From: Hepsetus odoe
Taxonomy: Eukaryota; Chordata; Actinopteri; Characiformes; Hepsetidae
DNA: 64,000 nt
Direction of reading: 5' to 3'
Assembly (NCBI GenBank): GCA_017165825.1
Contig: CM029386.1
Coordinates: 6,869,582 to 6,933,581, forward strand
In this document: piece after piece, positions 45,767 through 56,109 of the stretch
Position numbering within the stretch: the first letter of the stretch is position 1
How the letters are laid out: each line of letters begins with the position of its first letter
Notes under the pieces: model-generated
Told to the model about the DNA's origin: nothing
Databases searched by the model: none
What the model saw: the letters and a program-made list of their open reading frames with translations, nothing else
Position numbers and translations under genes: made by a program

Positions 45767-47136
45767 CAGTTGAGGCCAAAATTATTAGCCCCCCAGGAAT
45801 TATGGAACGTTTTTCTAAACTTCTTCCCAATGTTTGCAGCATTGATGAAACTTGATATAAGCAAACGCAAACATTCACCAGTGCTATTTAGTAGCTTTTG
45901 GTACATTTTGTAATATAAAATACATTTTTAGGCTTGCTTTATATCAAAAATAATAAAAAATGGGGTGGTTAAAAATATTAGCCCCATGTGAATGTTTGCT
46001 TTCAAAACACACCTACAGTAATTAACCAATCACACCTGTGCAGTCAATTGGCTTCCTAACAACATTCAATCAGCATAAAACGATTCCAAGGAATAGGGCA
46101 CTTGAACACGAGAGGGACTACTCTTACTCAACATGCCAAAGATTACGGAAATCTGTCTGGAGCTCGGAAAGAAGATATTAGGGGCTCATGATAAGGGGGA
46201 AGGCTACACTGCCATTTCCAAGTGATTGTGGTGGGCTTCGTGGTGGGCTTCAGGGCCATCATCCCAGAAGAATCCCTTTACTCAAAGAGTGGCCCGACTC
46301 AGATTTGCCCATGAACATTTGAAAGGTAAAGATGAGTTTTGGAAGTCTGTGCTTTGGTCTGATCAGACTAAACTGGAACTGTTGTTGGTGCATGGATGTT
46401 GCTTATGTTTGGTGAAGAAAGGGAGAGGCCTTCAACCCTAGGAACACAGTTCCCACAGTTAAACATGGTGGTGGGACCATCATGCTGTGGGACTGTTTTG
46501 CAGCCTCAGGCACAGGGAGCCTTGTTCGGGTGCATGGCATCATGAAAAAATGAAAATTATGTCACGAGCGAAATCTGCTCATAGTCTAGGCTTAGGTCGT
46601 CGCTGGGTCTTCCAACAAGACAATGACCCAAAGCATACATCGAAATTAGTCCAACAGTTCCTCAAGGATCCCAAAACCAAGATCCTGGAGTGGCCCGCAC
46701 AGAGTCCACACCTCAATCCTATTGAGAATCTGTGGTAGGTGCTCAAAGTGAATGTCCATGCTCAGAAACCATGAAATTTGGATCAGCTAGAACAATTTGC
46801 AGTGGAAGAATGGGCCAGAATTCCTCAGGAGACCTATGCCAACCTAGTAAAGAACTACTCGAAGAGATTGTTGTGAGTTGTGGCTCAGAAAGGATACACT
46901 ATTGACTATTAATGGCCAGGGGGCTAATAATTTTGGATGTCTCATTTTTGCCCTTTCTTGTTTCAACTCGGTGTATCAATAAAATATCCTAATTAAACTT
47001 AGTGGAAATTGTTTTTTTATAGTGTATTTGTTTCCAAAATAACACTTATTGTTAATGGTCATTTTCATGGAGAAATCAAGAGTGTTGTCTAATTTCATAA
47101 GGGGGCAATAATTTTCAATAATTTTGGCCTCAGCTG
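45767..47136 (+). mobile_element. Inner Tc1-like transposon
   Basis: Terminal inverted repeats start 'cagttgaggccaaaattatt' at 45767 and end with the near-complement 'aataattttggcctcagctg' at 47136. TA dinucleotides flank both ends (45765-45766, 47137-47138). The length of 1.37 kb is near that of autonomous Tc1 relatives. It lies inside the 3' part of the outer Tc1-like element and so is younger. Confidence 0.88.
46130..46915 (+). pseudogene. Tc1-like transposase of the inner element, broken
   Basis: Pieces of a DDE transposase. RVARLRFAHEHLKGKDEFWKS with LWSDQTKLEL (first Asp) lies at 46270-46385, KHGGGTIMLW-like sequence in a shifted frame near 46460-46490, VFQQDNDPKHTSKLV (second Asp) near 46610, and WPAQSPHLNPIENLW (third catalytic region) up to 46738. 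Transposase cuts at the terminal repeats and inserts at TA. Several frameshifts, a stop after IENLW and a lost N-terminal domain make it inactive. The catalytic motifs are still easy to read. Confidence 0.82.
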
Positions 47137-47190
47137 TACCCCCTTTGGCTGAAATAACCGCAGTGAGACGCTTCTTGTAGCATCTACAAG

Positions 47191-47452
47191 TGGGGCAGCG
47201 GTGGCCTAGTGGTTAGAGAATTGGCCACAGAATCGGAAGATTGTGGGTTCAAACCCCTTGCCAGTAGGTTGCCCTGATGTACCTTCGAGCAAGGGACCGT
47301 CCCCATTACTGCTACCTGGGCACTTTCATAGCTGCCCCCTGCTGCCCAGTGTGTGTTTGTGCATGATTTAAATGAAGAGATCCAATTTCGTTGTGGTGTG
47401 CTGTGTGTACTCACAATGACGAATAGTCACTTTCACTTCACTTTTCACTTTC
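47191..47452 (+). repeat. SINE-A inside the outer Tc1-like element
   Basis: Head 'tggggcagcggtggcctagt', B box 'gggttcaaaccccttg', body 'cgagcaagggaccgtcccca' and tail 'cacaatgacgaatagtcact'. No clear target duplication is seen. Confidence 0.87.
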
Positions 47453-47459
47453 AGTCTCT

Positions 47460-48230
47460 GACATCGTTCTGAGGAAAGTTTTCCCAACACCTCAATTCAG
47501 ATGGTGGATTTACTGGAATATTTTGGGTCATTGTCTTGTTACAGGGTCCAGGTCTGCTTCAGCTTTAATGTTCTTACAGATGGTCTCACATGTTCCTCAA
47601 GCACCCTGGTAGAATTCATGGTAGATTCTATGATGGTGAACTGGCCAGGTCCTGCTGCAGCAAAACATCTCTGAGCCATGACACATCCACCTCCATGTTC
47701 ACAGTTGGTATGAGGTTCTTTTCCTGGAATGCTATATTGGTTTATGCCAGTCATGTCCTCTGTTCTGGTGTACTGATAATTAAATTTTAGACTCATCTGT
47801 CCAAAGAACATTATTCCAGAAGTCCTGGTCATTGTCTACATTCTCTCTGGTGACCTTCAGTCTGGCCTTGATGTTTCTCTAAGAGAGTATAGGTTTTCAT
47901 AAGTTAAAGTTGTGCAGTCTCTTTCTGATTGTAGAGGCATGCATTTTCACATCAACAGTTGCAAGAGCCTGCTGTAGGTCCTGTGAAGACATTTTAGGGT
48001 TTTTGGAGATGACTTCTAGCCTCTTGTGGTCTGCTCTTGGGGTGAATTTGCTTGGACGGCCAGACCCAGGCATGTTGCCAGTTGTTTTGGAAGTCCTCCA
48101 CTCATTGACTGTTTTCTGGATAGTGGAATGGCTGATTGTGAACATTTTTTAGAGATCTTTTTAAATCTCTTACCAGACTTATAAGCTGCTACAATCTTCT
48201 TTCTGAAGGCCTCAGACAGCTCATTGGTTT
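47460..48230 (-). pseudogene. Tc1-like transposase of the outer element, broken
   Basis: Minus-strand DDE transposase. The N-terminal helix-turn-helix region is at 47897-48145 (TISHSTIQKTVNEWR, the linker GSGRPSKFTPRADHKR, then a second helix unit ending TIRKRLHNFNL). The central part is at 47539-47832, including HGGGCVMAQRCFAAAGPGQ and RTWTL-like sequence. A TAA stop directly precedes QDNDPK (second Asp region, near 47535). The first Asp segment is shifted out of frame near 47800. The C-terminus is split by the SINE-A and inner Tc1 insertions. Inactive. Confidence 0.8.
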
Positions 48231-48420
48231 CACCATTGTGCTCACTCTCACCTCAACAGTCAAGAACACACCAGATTAAATGTATGACGTTTAAATAGGG
48301 CAAACTTCCTTCAAAATGAGTGTCCGCTTTCTAATCATGTGCACCTGATGTGCTACACCTGTGTGTGATTTGAGCCATTTTAATTAGGAATAAAGGTGGG
48401 GGAGTCCTAATTTATTCCCC

Positions 48421-48665
48421 ATCAACATTGAAAACATTGCTGCTCCATCCACTGCCAACAACATGTGCTGCTTTGTTGTATAACACTGCAGCTATCCATC
48501 AGATGAATGTACTGTATGTACTGTCTATTGTTCTGTCTGTTGTTGTCTGTTTGTCTTATCTTGTGTCTTATGTCGTCTTAAGTGTAGCACCAGGGTCCTG
48601 GAGGAATGTTATTTCGTTTCACTGTGTACTGTGCATATGGTTGAAATGACAATAAAACCTACTTG
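48421..48665 (+). mobile_element. LINE-gamma (Rex1-like) 3' tail
   Basis: 'acattgctgctccatccact', 'gccaacaacatgtgctgctt' and the end 'ttgaaatgacaataaaacct' match the 3' untranslated end of the LINE-gamma copy at 52835-52900 and finish in the usual tail. No coding sequence is retained. Confidence 0.7.
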
Positions 48666-49342
48666 ACCAGAAATTGCATTTTTTGCAGAATTACATTTTA
48701 CAGATTTTGAAAAGTCTTTTCTTAATTTTTAATTAAATTATATTATATACTTGAATCTCCCAGTATTGATAAAATTTTGATGAAATAGTTATATTTCCAA
48801 GAACGTTACAAAAATACACAGGAGCACATGAGCAGCAGAGCAGCGGAAAGAAGAAGAAAAAGACACTAAGAGTGAACTCTAAGAACATTTTTCAACCTTT
48901 TATTTTATGTTTCATATAGTGAATAGCAAACACATTCAAATCCAACATTTCTGAAAGTTATCAAACTTTTCAATTGCCTGCCAATCCTGAATTCTGATGT
49001 TTTTTGATTGCAGATCTTGACTTAATTAATATTGCCCTCTCAAATCAGCAAAATGTGTTGCTTTAGCATATTTACCAATTTAAAAAAAAAATGATCTTAA
49101 TGAGGCAGCTGCTTAACCAGGAAACTGACCTTTCACACACAGCAGATATACCTCCCAAGTGGAGTTTTTCTTTTCATTCATCACAAAGTCAGTACTATGA
49201 AGTGCACTCAGGACAGCTACACAAACAAACTCAGGCTTTTTTATTTGGTTCATTGACAAATGTCTGGGTTTTTATTTATCAAATTCTACAGATTTTTACC
49301 ACCCAGTAGGTTAACTGTTATTTACAAGATTTTTGTGAAATT
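48666..49342. other. AT-rich unique sequence
   Basis: Nothing recognised. Confidence 0.5.
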
Positions 49343-49602
49343 AGTGAAAGTGGCTTTTTTTTTTTTTTTTAAATCTTGAAACACAGTTTAGCACACAGTG
49401 AAACACAATGAAATGCAACCTCTGCTTTTCTCCCATACACACACATGCCACAAGTAGCAGCTATTTAAAGCACCCAGGGAGCAAGTAATGGGGACTATAC
49501 CTTGTTCAATAGCACCTCAGGGCAACCTACTGGTCTGGAATTTGAATCCACAACATTCTGATCCTGGAGTCTTGCCCCTAAAAACTAGGCCACTGCTGCC
49601 CA
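49343..49602 (-). repeat. SINE-A, minus strand
   Basis: Head complement 'ctaggccactgctgcccac' at the high end, B-box complement 'ggaatttgaatccacaac', core 'ccttgttcaatagcacctca' and tail complement 'cagtgaaacacaatg'. A 16-base T run interrupts the tail (49355-49370). Confidence 0.8.
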
Positions 49603-50349
49603 CATGATGTAACATGTTAGATGTTACAATTTAAAAGATTTGCTGTTAGCAACACATTTTTTCTTCAAAATGGTAACTAAAAAAACATCCAGAGGGTTTC
49701 TGTGTTATGAGTTACAAGTCGCCAAGAAACAAATAGTGATGATTTCATAAGTTAAATGTAGTGCATCAAGATGACACAACCGTTTGGAATTCCAGGCTTA
49801 TTACTTGATTGGCCTGATTGTTTCTTTGCAGGGTGTCAAATGACTTACGGGCAGGCTGCAGACATCAGAGTTGCTGGTTTTATAATTATGACTACTTTTG
49901 TGCCTCATATTTTACCTCACCCTTTACCATTCAACTTTTTACTTTTGTTTTTTCTTCAGTTTAAAAGGCAAGTTATTGAAAGGCAAAAACATATCACCCA
50001 TATGAACAATTAATCACTCTCTGTCACTCAATTAACCAAATTTAATTGACAAAGGATTAATTTAGACTTGTCACACCAACTCCTAATTACAGCCTTTCCA
50101 GTACTGTGAAGTTCCCCTAATACACAGCACACTATGCTTTAATCCAAAGAAGTTTCAGAAGAGCTGAGAAAGTAAATTCTTAAAATGCATTGGTTAAGAA
50201 GGGTTGCAAATCAGTTTTATACACGGCCCCCCTCTTTTCAGGGCACCAATTAATATTTGGTATAATTTGGCATCTTTGGTGTTTGTGATTGCTTGGGTAT
50301 GTGTCATTGCCTCATTAGTGCAGGGATGTTACCTAGGCTTGCTTTTATC
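49603..50349. other. Unique sequence
   Basis: An 80-codon frame at 49771-50013 has a hydrophobic C-terminal stretch but no motif and no gene context. Not called. Confidence 0.45.
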
Positions 50350-51112
50350 ATTTGGCTTCTTTAGTTTCCAGTGTTCAAAATGAGGAGAAAAGCTGTACCA
50401 TTGAAAGTCAAGGAAGGTATTATGAGGATGAAAAAGAAGAATAAAACAATTAAAGACAGTGGTCAAGCCTCAGGATTACCCAAATCAAAAGAATACGCTG
50501 TTGAGCTCTGTGATCTCAAATGGATTGGTAGGCCAAAGAAAACCTCCACTGCGGGTGATGGAGGAACCCACACTATGGTAGAGAAAAAATCTCCAAACAC
50601 AACCGTCCAACAGATCAGAAATGATCAATAATCAGACAAGTGTGCCTTAGTGGGGCAGTGGTGGGCCTAGTGGTTAGGGAGTTTGCCCCAGGATTGGAAG
50701 ATTGTGGGTTTGAAACCCAGACCAGTAGGTTGTCCTGAGTTCCCCTTGAGCAAGATGCTCCCTGGGCACTTTCAGTAGCTGCCCTGTGCTGCAAGTATGA
50801 GTATATAGGTAAAATGCAGAGGTGTAATTTTGTTGTGTTTCACTATGTGCTGTGCCGTGTTTCACAATGACAAGAATGGTCACTTTCCCTTTGTCAGAGA
50901 CTACTATCTGCAGAAGGCTTCATGAACAGAAACACAGAGACTACACTGCAAAATGCAAATCACAAGTTAGCCACACCAACAGGGTGGCCAGCTTACAATT
51001 AAGAGTCTGCAGATTTCTTGAAAAAGGTGTTATGGACAGACGAGACAAAGATGTCAGAGTGATGGCAAGAGGAAAATGTGGACATGAAAAGGAACCGCCC
51101 AAGGGCATGAAT
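50350..51112 (+). pseudogene. Tc1-like transposase N-terminal part, interrupted by SINE-A
   Basis: Plus-strand Tc1-type DNA-binding region: PLKVKEGIMRMKKKNKTIKD, GLPKSKEYAVEL, then WIGRPKKTSTAGDG with a GRPR-like motif, up to NTTVQQIRNDQ at 50631. After the SINE-A insertion (50651-50892) it resumes with RRLHEQKHRDYTAKCK and SHTNRVASLQLRV. 'VMDRRDKDVRVM' marks a shifted first-Asp segment (WTDETK in relatives) near 51040. A SINE-B follows directly. A C-terminal piece reappears at 51785-51870. Confidence 0.75.
50651..50892 (+). repeat. SINE-A inside a Tc1-like remnant
   Basis: Head 'tggggcagtggtgggcctag', B box 'gggtttgaaaccc', core 'ccttgagcaagatgctccct' and tail 'cacaatgacaagaatggtca'. Confidence 0.87.
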
Positions 51113-51294
51113 GGGGTGGTGTTAGTCTAGTGGTAGGATACTTGTCTACAGACCAAGAGGTTGCAGGTTTGATTCCTACCACCAATTAGTTCCTGAGAAA
51201 AACCCTTCACTCCAAGTTGCTCCAGGGGTGCTGTCCCTGTAATCAGGAATTGGAAATCACTCTGGATAAGAGTGACTGCTAAATGCAGGATGTT
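51113..51294 (+). repeat. SINE-B inside a Tc1-like remnant
   Basis: Head 'gtgttagtctagtggtagga', B box 'ggtttgattcc', core 'tgctccaggggtgctgtccc' and the L2-type tail 'ctctggataagagtgactgc'. Confidence 0.85.
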
Positions 51295-51296
51295 TT

Positions 51297-51780
51297 TAGA
51301 TGTCAGCACTGAGCCCATTCATGTTTGCAATTGTAATGGACAGGTTGACGGATGAGGTTAGACAGGAGTTTCCGTGGACGATGATGTTTGCTGATGATTT
51401 TGTTATCTGTAGTGAGAGTAGGGAGCAGCTTGAGGAGAATTTGGAGAGATGGAGATATGCTCTAGAGAGGAGAGGAATGAAAGGAGTAGGACAAAGACAG
51501 AATACATGAGTGAACAAAAGGGAGGAAAGTGGAGTGATTAGGATGCAGGGAGTGCAGGTGACAAAGGTGGAAGAATCTAAATACTTTAGGATCAACAGTT
51601 TAAAGTAATGGCAAGTGTGGAAGAGAAGTGAAGAAGAGAGTGCAGGCAGGTACCAGCAAGAATAAAAAGGAAGTTTTACAGGACAGTAGTGAGACCAGCT
51701 ATTTTGTACGGATTGGCACTGACAAAAAGAGGAGCTGCCAGGAAAGAGGAAGACCAAAGAGGCGGTTTATGGACATGGAA
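51297..51780 (+). mobile_element. LINE-alpha fragment, RT domain to C-terminus
   Basis: Plus-strand piece beginning SALSPFMFAIVMDRLTDEVR, with the RT catalytic box MMFADDFVIC (51393-51410) and then REQLEENLERWRYALERRGMK. It continues broken through QGVQVTKVEESKYF and TVVRPAILYGLA, with a late piece RPKRRFMDM at 51755-51780. Internal deletions remove most of the C-terminal domain. It lies between SINE-B and the C-terminal scrap of a Tc1 transposase, so it appears to be part of a stacked insertion. Confidence 0.82.
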
Positions 51781-51782
51781 AA

Positions 51783-51878
51783 AAAAGGAACATTCTTAAA
51801 TGGCCAGTCACTTGATTTAAATCCAGCTGAGCATGCCTTTCGTTTGCTGAAGAAGATACTTGGCATCCCTCAGCATCT
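51783..51878 (+). pseudogene. Tc1-like transposase C-terminal scrap
   Basis: The frame FLNGQSLDLNPAEHAFRLLKK corresponds to the third catalytic region of Tc1 transposases (W..QSPDLNPIEHAF.LLK). It is probably the end of the element whose N-terminus is at 50350. Confidence 0.7.
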
Positions 51879-52935
51879 GAGAAGCTGAGGCTGCTGGGCC
51901 TGAATACCTCCCTCTGTAACTGGATCCTGGACTTCCTGACTGGGAGACCGCAGTCAGTCAGGATCAGTAGCAGCACCTCAAAAACCATCACGCTGAGCAC
52001 AGGAGCCCCTCAGAGCTGTGTGCTCAGCCCACTGCTGTTCACACTGATGACCCACAACTGTGCAGCCAAGCACAGCTCGAACCACATCGTCAATTTTACT
52101 GATGATACCACCGTGGTGAGTCTGATCAGCGGTGGTGACGAGGCGGCATACAGAGAGAAGATACAACAGCTGATGAACTGGTGTATAACCAACAACCTGT
52201 CTCTGAATGTGGACAAGACTCAAGAGATGGTTGTTGACTTCAGAAGACCACGTCGGGACCACTCTCCACTGAATATCAACACCTTACCTGTGGAGAGGGT
52301 CCAGAGCACCAAGTTTCTTGGTGTTCACTTAACAGACAACCTCACGTGGACCCTCAACACCAGCTCCATCACCAAGAAAGCCCAGCAGCATCTCTACTTC
52401 CTATGCAGACTGAGGAGAGCCCATCTTCCACCACCCGTCCTCACCATCTTGTACAGGGGAACCATCGAGAGCAACCCGAGCAGCTGCATGACTACCCGGT
52501 ACGGGAACTGCAACGTCTCAGACCGCAAGTCCCTACAACGAGTAGTGAGAACAGCTGAGAAGATCATTTGTGTCTCTCTGCCCTCTGTTCAGGACATTTT
52601 CACCACTCGCTTCATCCGCAAAGCAACCAGCATTGTGGATGATCCCTCCCACCCATCCCACACTCTCTTCTCCCTCCTGCCATCTGGGAAAAGGTTCCGC
52701 AGCATATGGGCCTCCACTACCAGGTTGGGAAACAGTTTCTTCCCCCTGGCCGTCAGACTTTTGAATTGATAATCACCTTACCGCTGCTATACTTATTACT
52801 TACTATTTATTTTTGCATCCGCACTTTAACCACAACATTGCTGCTCCATCACACTGCCAACAACATGTGCTGCTTTGTTCTGTAACACTGTGGCTATCTG
52901 CATGGATATAATAATATACATAACAGTACTTTGTT
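51879..52935 (+). mobile_element. LINE-gamma (Rex1/CR1-like), 5'-truncated
   Basis: A plus-strand non-LTR element entering inside reverse transcriptase and ending in an untranslated region ('cattgctgctccatcacact') shared with 48432-48600. The tail proper is missing beyond about 52935. GC content is higher than its surroundings. Clade assignment is tentative. Confidence 0.8.
51882..52769 (+). pseudogene. LINE-gamma reverse transcriptase, C-terminal part
   Basis: The frame starts before the first Met: KLRLLGLNTSLCNWILDFL, GRPQSVRISSS, then LSTGAPQSCVLSPLLFTL and the catalytic box NFTDDTTVV (52093-52119). The usual FADD reads FTDD here, with both Asp kept. It continues MNWCITNNLSLNVDKTQEMV, RVQSTKFLGVHLTDNL and SLLPSGKRFRS, ending at SFFPLAVRLLN with the normal stop at 52769. 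From the truncated start to the stop it is uninterrupted, so this is a fairly recent copy. Palm N-terminus, fingers and endonuclease are absent because of 5' truncation. Confidence 0.85.
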
Positions 52936-53656
52936 CTAAACACTGTTGTGCTGGATGGACTATGTTTAAAAGGTGTTGTCATTTTAACATGGTGAAACTG
53001 AAACGTAAACAACTTTAAAGTCTGGAGTTTGTGTGAATGAGACTGAAGAGCAGTGTAAATCAAGGAAAAATGTGTCTTTGTCCTAAACGTTATGGTGGAC
53101 ACTGTAACTTTCCAGAATAAGTACATAATGCCCCAGTCAAACATGGTGGTGATAGTGTGTTGGTGTGGGAATGCCTTGCTGCTTAAGGGCATGTTCAACT
53201 TACTGTAACAGAGGAAAGATATTTAGCTCTCTACCAGAAAATAAACTAAAGGAGAATGGTTAATCATCAGTCCATGATCTGATCCATGATCAGGACCAGA
53301 AATGCGCAATTCATAATTGAAAACCTTTCAATGTTGTTGAAGAGGGGGGACATAATTTCTCCATAGTGATGCCAGAGGGTAATCACCTGTTCCCAGAAGC
53401 TATTGTTTGCAGTTGTTGCAGCTAAAGGTGACACAATCGAGTATTAAATTATGGGGGTCATTACTACAAGAAATAATAAACAATTTCACTAAAGCTGTCT
53501 ATAACAATGCATAAATATTTTCTAGACCTAGAAGGAAAAAATTGAGAACCTTTAACAAGAAAGCATTATTTTACAAATTGCAAAGCAGACAGTCTAAAAC
53601 AATTTAAGTGTTTATACTCAGGAACGTCTCTCTCTACCATGATTGCGGTGACATGA
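52936..53656. other. Mostly unique; small Tc1-like hint
   Basis: 'ccagtcaaacatggtggtga' to 'gggaatgccttgctgctta' at 53132-53190 resembles the Tc1 segment '(S/T)VKHGG..VMVWGC.AA'. Nothing else is recognised. Confidence 0.4.
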
Positions 53657-53863
53657 GGGTGGTGGTGGTCCAGTGGTAGGATACTTGCCTATGGACCTAT
53701 GGCTCAAGAGGTCCCAGGTTTGAATCCCACCTCTAGCACTACCATCACTGGGTCCCTGAGCAAGACCCTTAGCCCTGAGTTGCTCCAGGGGGACTGTCCC
53801 TGTAATTAGGAGATGTAAGTCGCTCTGGATAAGAGCGTCTGCTAAATGCCGCAAATGTAAATG
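53657..53863 (+). repeat. SINE-B, most complete copy
   Basis: A box 'tggtccagtggtagg' (53666-53680), B box 'ggtttgaatcc' (53717-53727), core 'cctgagcaagacccttagcc', then 'ccagggggactgtccctgta' and the L2-type tail 'gctctggataagagcgtctg' ending 'cgcaaatgtaaatg'. It would be transcribed by RNA polymerase III and mobilised by an L2-type reverse transcriptase. Confidence 0.9.
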
Positions 53864-54530
53864 ATTGCCCTTTTATTTGCTAACACTGTTTGCACTAATA
53901 TTAGCTTAACTTTCAGCAATTATCCTGGCACTGTTCGTCAGAAGGAAAATGTTAGCAAAGATTAGCAGAAGACCACTAACTGACTGCCTCCTACCTGAGG
54001 CCTAGCTTTTAAAATTAGTCATAGGCCTTTATCGTGCAGTCTTTCCTTTTTCATGTTTTTTGATCCTATTTCTTGAGTAAAAGTTTTCTGTTTTGTTTTT
54101 AGTCTCTTCTTATTTAGTATACCCTACCTGTACAGTAATTTCATTAGCAGTGTCTGAGCCTGAGACTAACTGTAACACATCGTATCTCAAACACTCAAAA
54201 CATTGAAGTAGAGAGAGTGGTATTTAAAAATTTCCTGATTATTATTTTGACAAAAAATAGCACCATCTCTTACCTCTAGCAATAGAAATACACACCCACA
54301 CACACACACAGATCATTCAGGGAAAATCCCCAGTTTCTCAGTTCACAAGTTGACTAAGATGCCCTTTGCCATGCTTTTTGTTGGAGGAGGGGTTTGACAA
54401 AACAAGGAGTGTTTTTTGTCAGACAAAGCATAAAAAATAAGTGGACCAACAAATTAATACATTTTTCATGTCCTGCACAGAAGTTATTTTCATGCTACTT
54501 TACAAGCAACAATTATTTGTTTACATTTAC
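53864..54530. other. AT-rich unique sequence
   Basis: A short CA repeat at 54293-54310. Nothing else recognised. Confidence 0.5.
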
Positions 54531-54787
54531 AGGGCACCGGTGGCCTAGTGGTTAGGGAGTTGCCCCTGCATCGGAAGATTGTGGGTTCGATTCCCTTAGG
54601 TAGGTTGCCCTGAGGTACCTTTGAGCAAGGTACCGTCCCCGTCACTGCTCCCCGGGCGCTTTCAATAGCTGCCCACTGCTGCACGGTGTTTGCATGGGTT
54701 AAATGCAGAGGTCCAACTTCGTTGTGGTTCACGTGTGCTGTGCTGTGACCTCGCAATGACAAGGTTTGTCACTTTCACATTTCACTT
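54531..54787 (+). repeat. SINE-A, well preserved copy
   Basis: A box 'tggcctagtggtt' (54541-54553), B box 'ggttcgattcc' (54584-54594), core 'gcaaggtaccgtccccgtca', body 'gctttcaatagctgcccact' and tail 'cgcaatgacaaggtttgtca' with a TTTCAC end. Confidence 0.9.
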
Positions 54788-54997
54788 TATGAAAGTAAGG
54801 CATGTTTTACCTTGAATGTTTGTTCCCGGGGATGGTACTCTAATTTAAGGGATTTATAGATTAAGTCCTTGATTTAAATCTAGTATGAATCTGTAAAGTC
54901 AGACAGTTCTAGATCTGGAGTGTTATGTAAATAGAGCCTGGATGTGCATCAGTAGGAGCAGGCCTATGCCCCTCCTTATCTGTATAATCTGGTTATA
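54788..54997. other. Unique spacer
   Basis: Nothing recognised. Confidence 0.5.
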
Positions 54998-55501
54998 CAG
55001 TACTGTGCAAAAGTTTTAGGCAGGTGTGAAAAAAATGCTGTAAACAAAGATTGCTTTCAAAAACAGAAGTGTTAATCATTTATTTTCATCAATCAACAAA
55101 ATGCAGTTAAATCAATATTTGGTGTGACCACCCTTTGCCTTCAATACAGCATCAATTCTTCTAGGTACACCTGCACACAGTTTTTGAAGGAACTTGGCTG
55201 GTAGGTTGTTCCAAACATCTTGGAGAACTAACCACAGATCTTCTGTGGATGTAGGCTTCCTCACATCCTTCTGTCTCTTTATGTAATCCAGACACACTGG
55301 ATGATGTTGAGATCAGGGCTCTGTGGGGGCCTGAAGAACTGATGCTGGTTTGAAGGCAAAAGATAGTAACATCAAATATTGATTTGATTTATATTTTTCT
55401 TTTGTTCGCTCACTTTGCATTTTGTAAATTGATAAAAATTAACAATCATTATTCATATTTCTGAAAGCATTCTTTGTTTACAGCATTTTTTCACAGTACT
55501 G
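54998..55501. mobile_element. Palindromic Tc1-derived element, copy 2
   Basis: Left end 'cagtactgtgcaaaagtttt' at 54998 with TA before it, right end '...cacagtactg' at 55501 with TA after it. The left arm on the minus strand carries a transposase C-terminus (VWNNLPAKFLQKL, GVPRRIDAVLKAKGG). The right arm carries a complementary partial copy ('gatgctggtttgaaggcaaa'). About 20-25 bases just inside the right terminus that copy 1 has are missing. Non-autonomous. Confidence 0.8.
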
Positions 55502-56096
55502 TAGATACTGGCTATATTTCCATGTACACTTTCCTATCATTCTGATTCTGATTATTTCAACTGAGGATTTCAGACTAAATGTATAAATCAGATGTGGTCT
55601 AATATATTCTAGCATTTATATACACAGACACATTCAGTGTGCAATGCTTGTTAATTGGTATAACAAGACAATTAATCTATGGGTTTTATTTACTCTTTGA
55701 CCAGCTCCAGCTTCACACAAGTAACTTGGCTGTCAACAGCCACTTTTAAAGCTCATGAAGCACTATATTCTTTTGAACTAGGATCCAGTATTCTGAAACA
55801 GCCTTGGTCATTCCTGGTTTTGAAGGGTAACAGATTGTGTAGAGTGGCTGCAGCTTTAAACAGATTTTCTGTTTGTTGTAGTTTTATTTGTTACTATCCC
55901 ATTTAGTTTCCAGTCACATGACTTGCAAACAGACCTGTGTGCACACATTTTTCATCTGTTCCCATCAACAAACATTTAGCTCTAACCATAAGACAGCAGG
56001 GTCAATGATGCTGCTCCTTGTGAGATGAAGTGCAAGAAACTTCTTACTGTCAAAGTAAAAGTTGAGTGATATTGGATAATTAGCTGATGTTAGTTA
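55502..56096. other. AT-rich unique sequence
   Basis: Nothing recognised. Confidence 0.5.
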
Positions 56097-56109
56097 GATA
56101 GTTAGATAT
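56097..56109. repeat. Target-site duplication of LINE-beta, left
   Basis: 'gatagttagatat', repeated exactly at 59001-59013. Part of it could also be microhomology with the ggatggat tail. Confidence 0.85.

Larger units (their letters stand above)
45553..48412 (-). mobile_element. Outer Tc1-like transposon, split by two insertions
   Basis: Left end 'agtcatgtgaaaaaattagg' (45553) and right end region ending 'gagtcctaatttattcccc' share the inverted block aattaggac.ccc. The transposase is read on the minus strand. The body is interrupted by a plus-strand Tc1-like element (45767-47136) and a SINE-A (47191-47452). Sequence between the two insertions (47139-47190) still encodes a Tc1-type C-terminus, which shows that both are insertions into this element. 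Confidence 0.8.
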
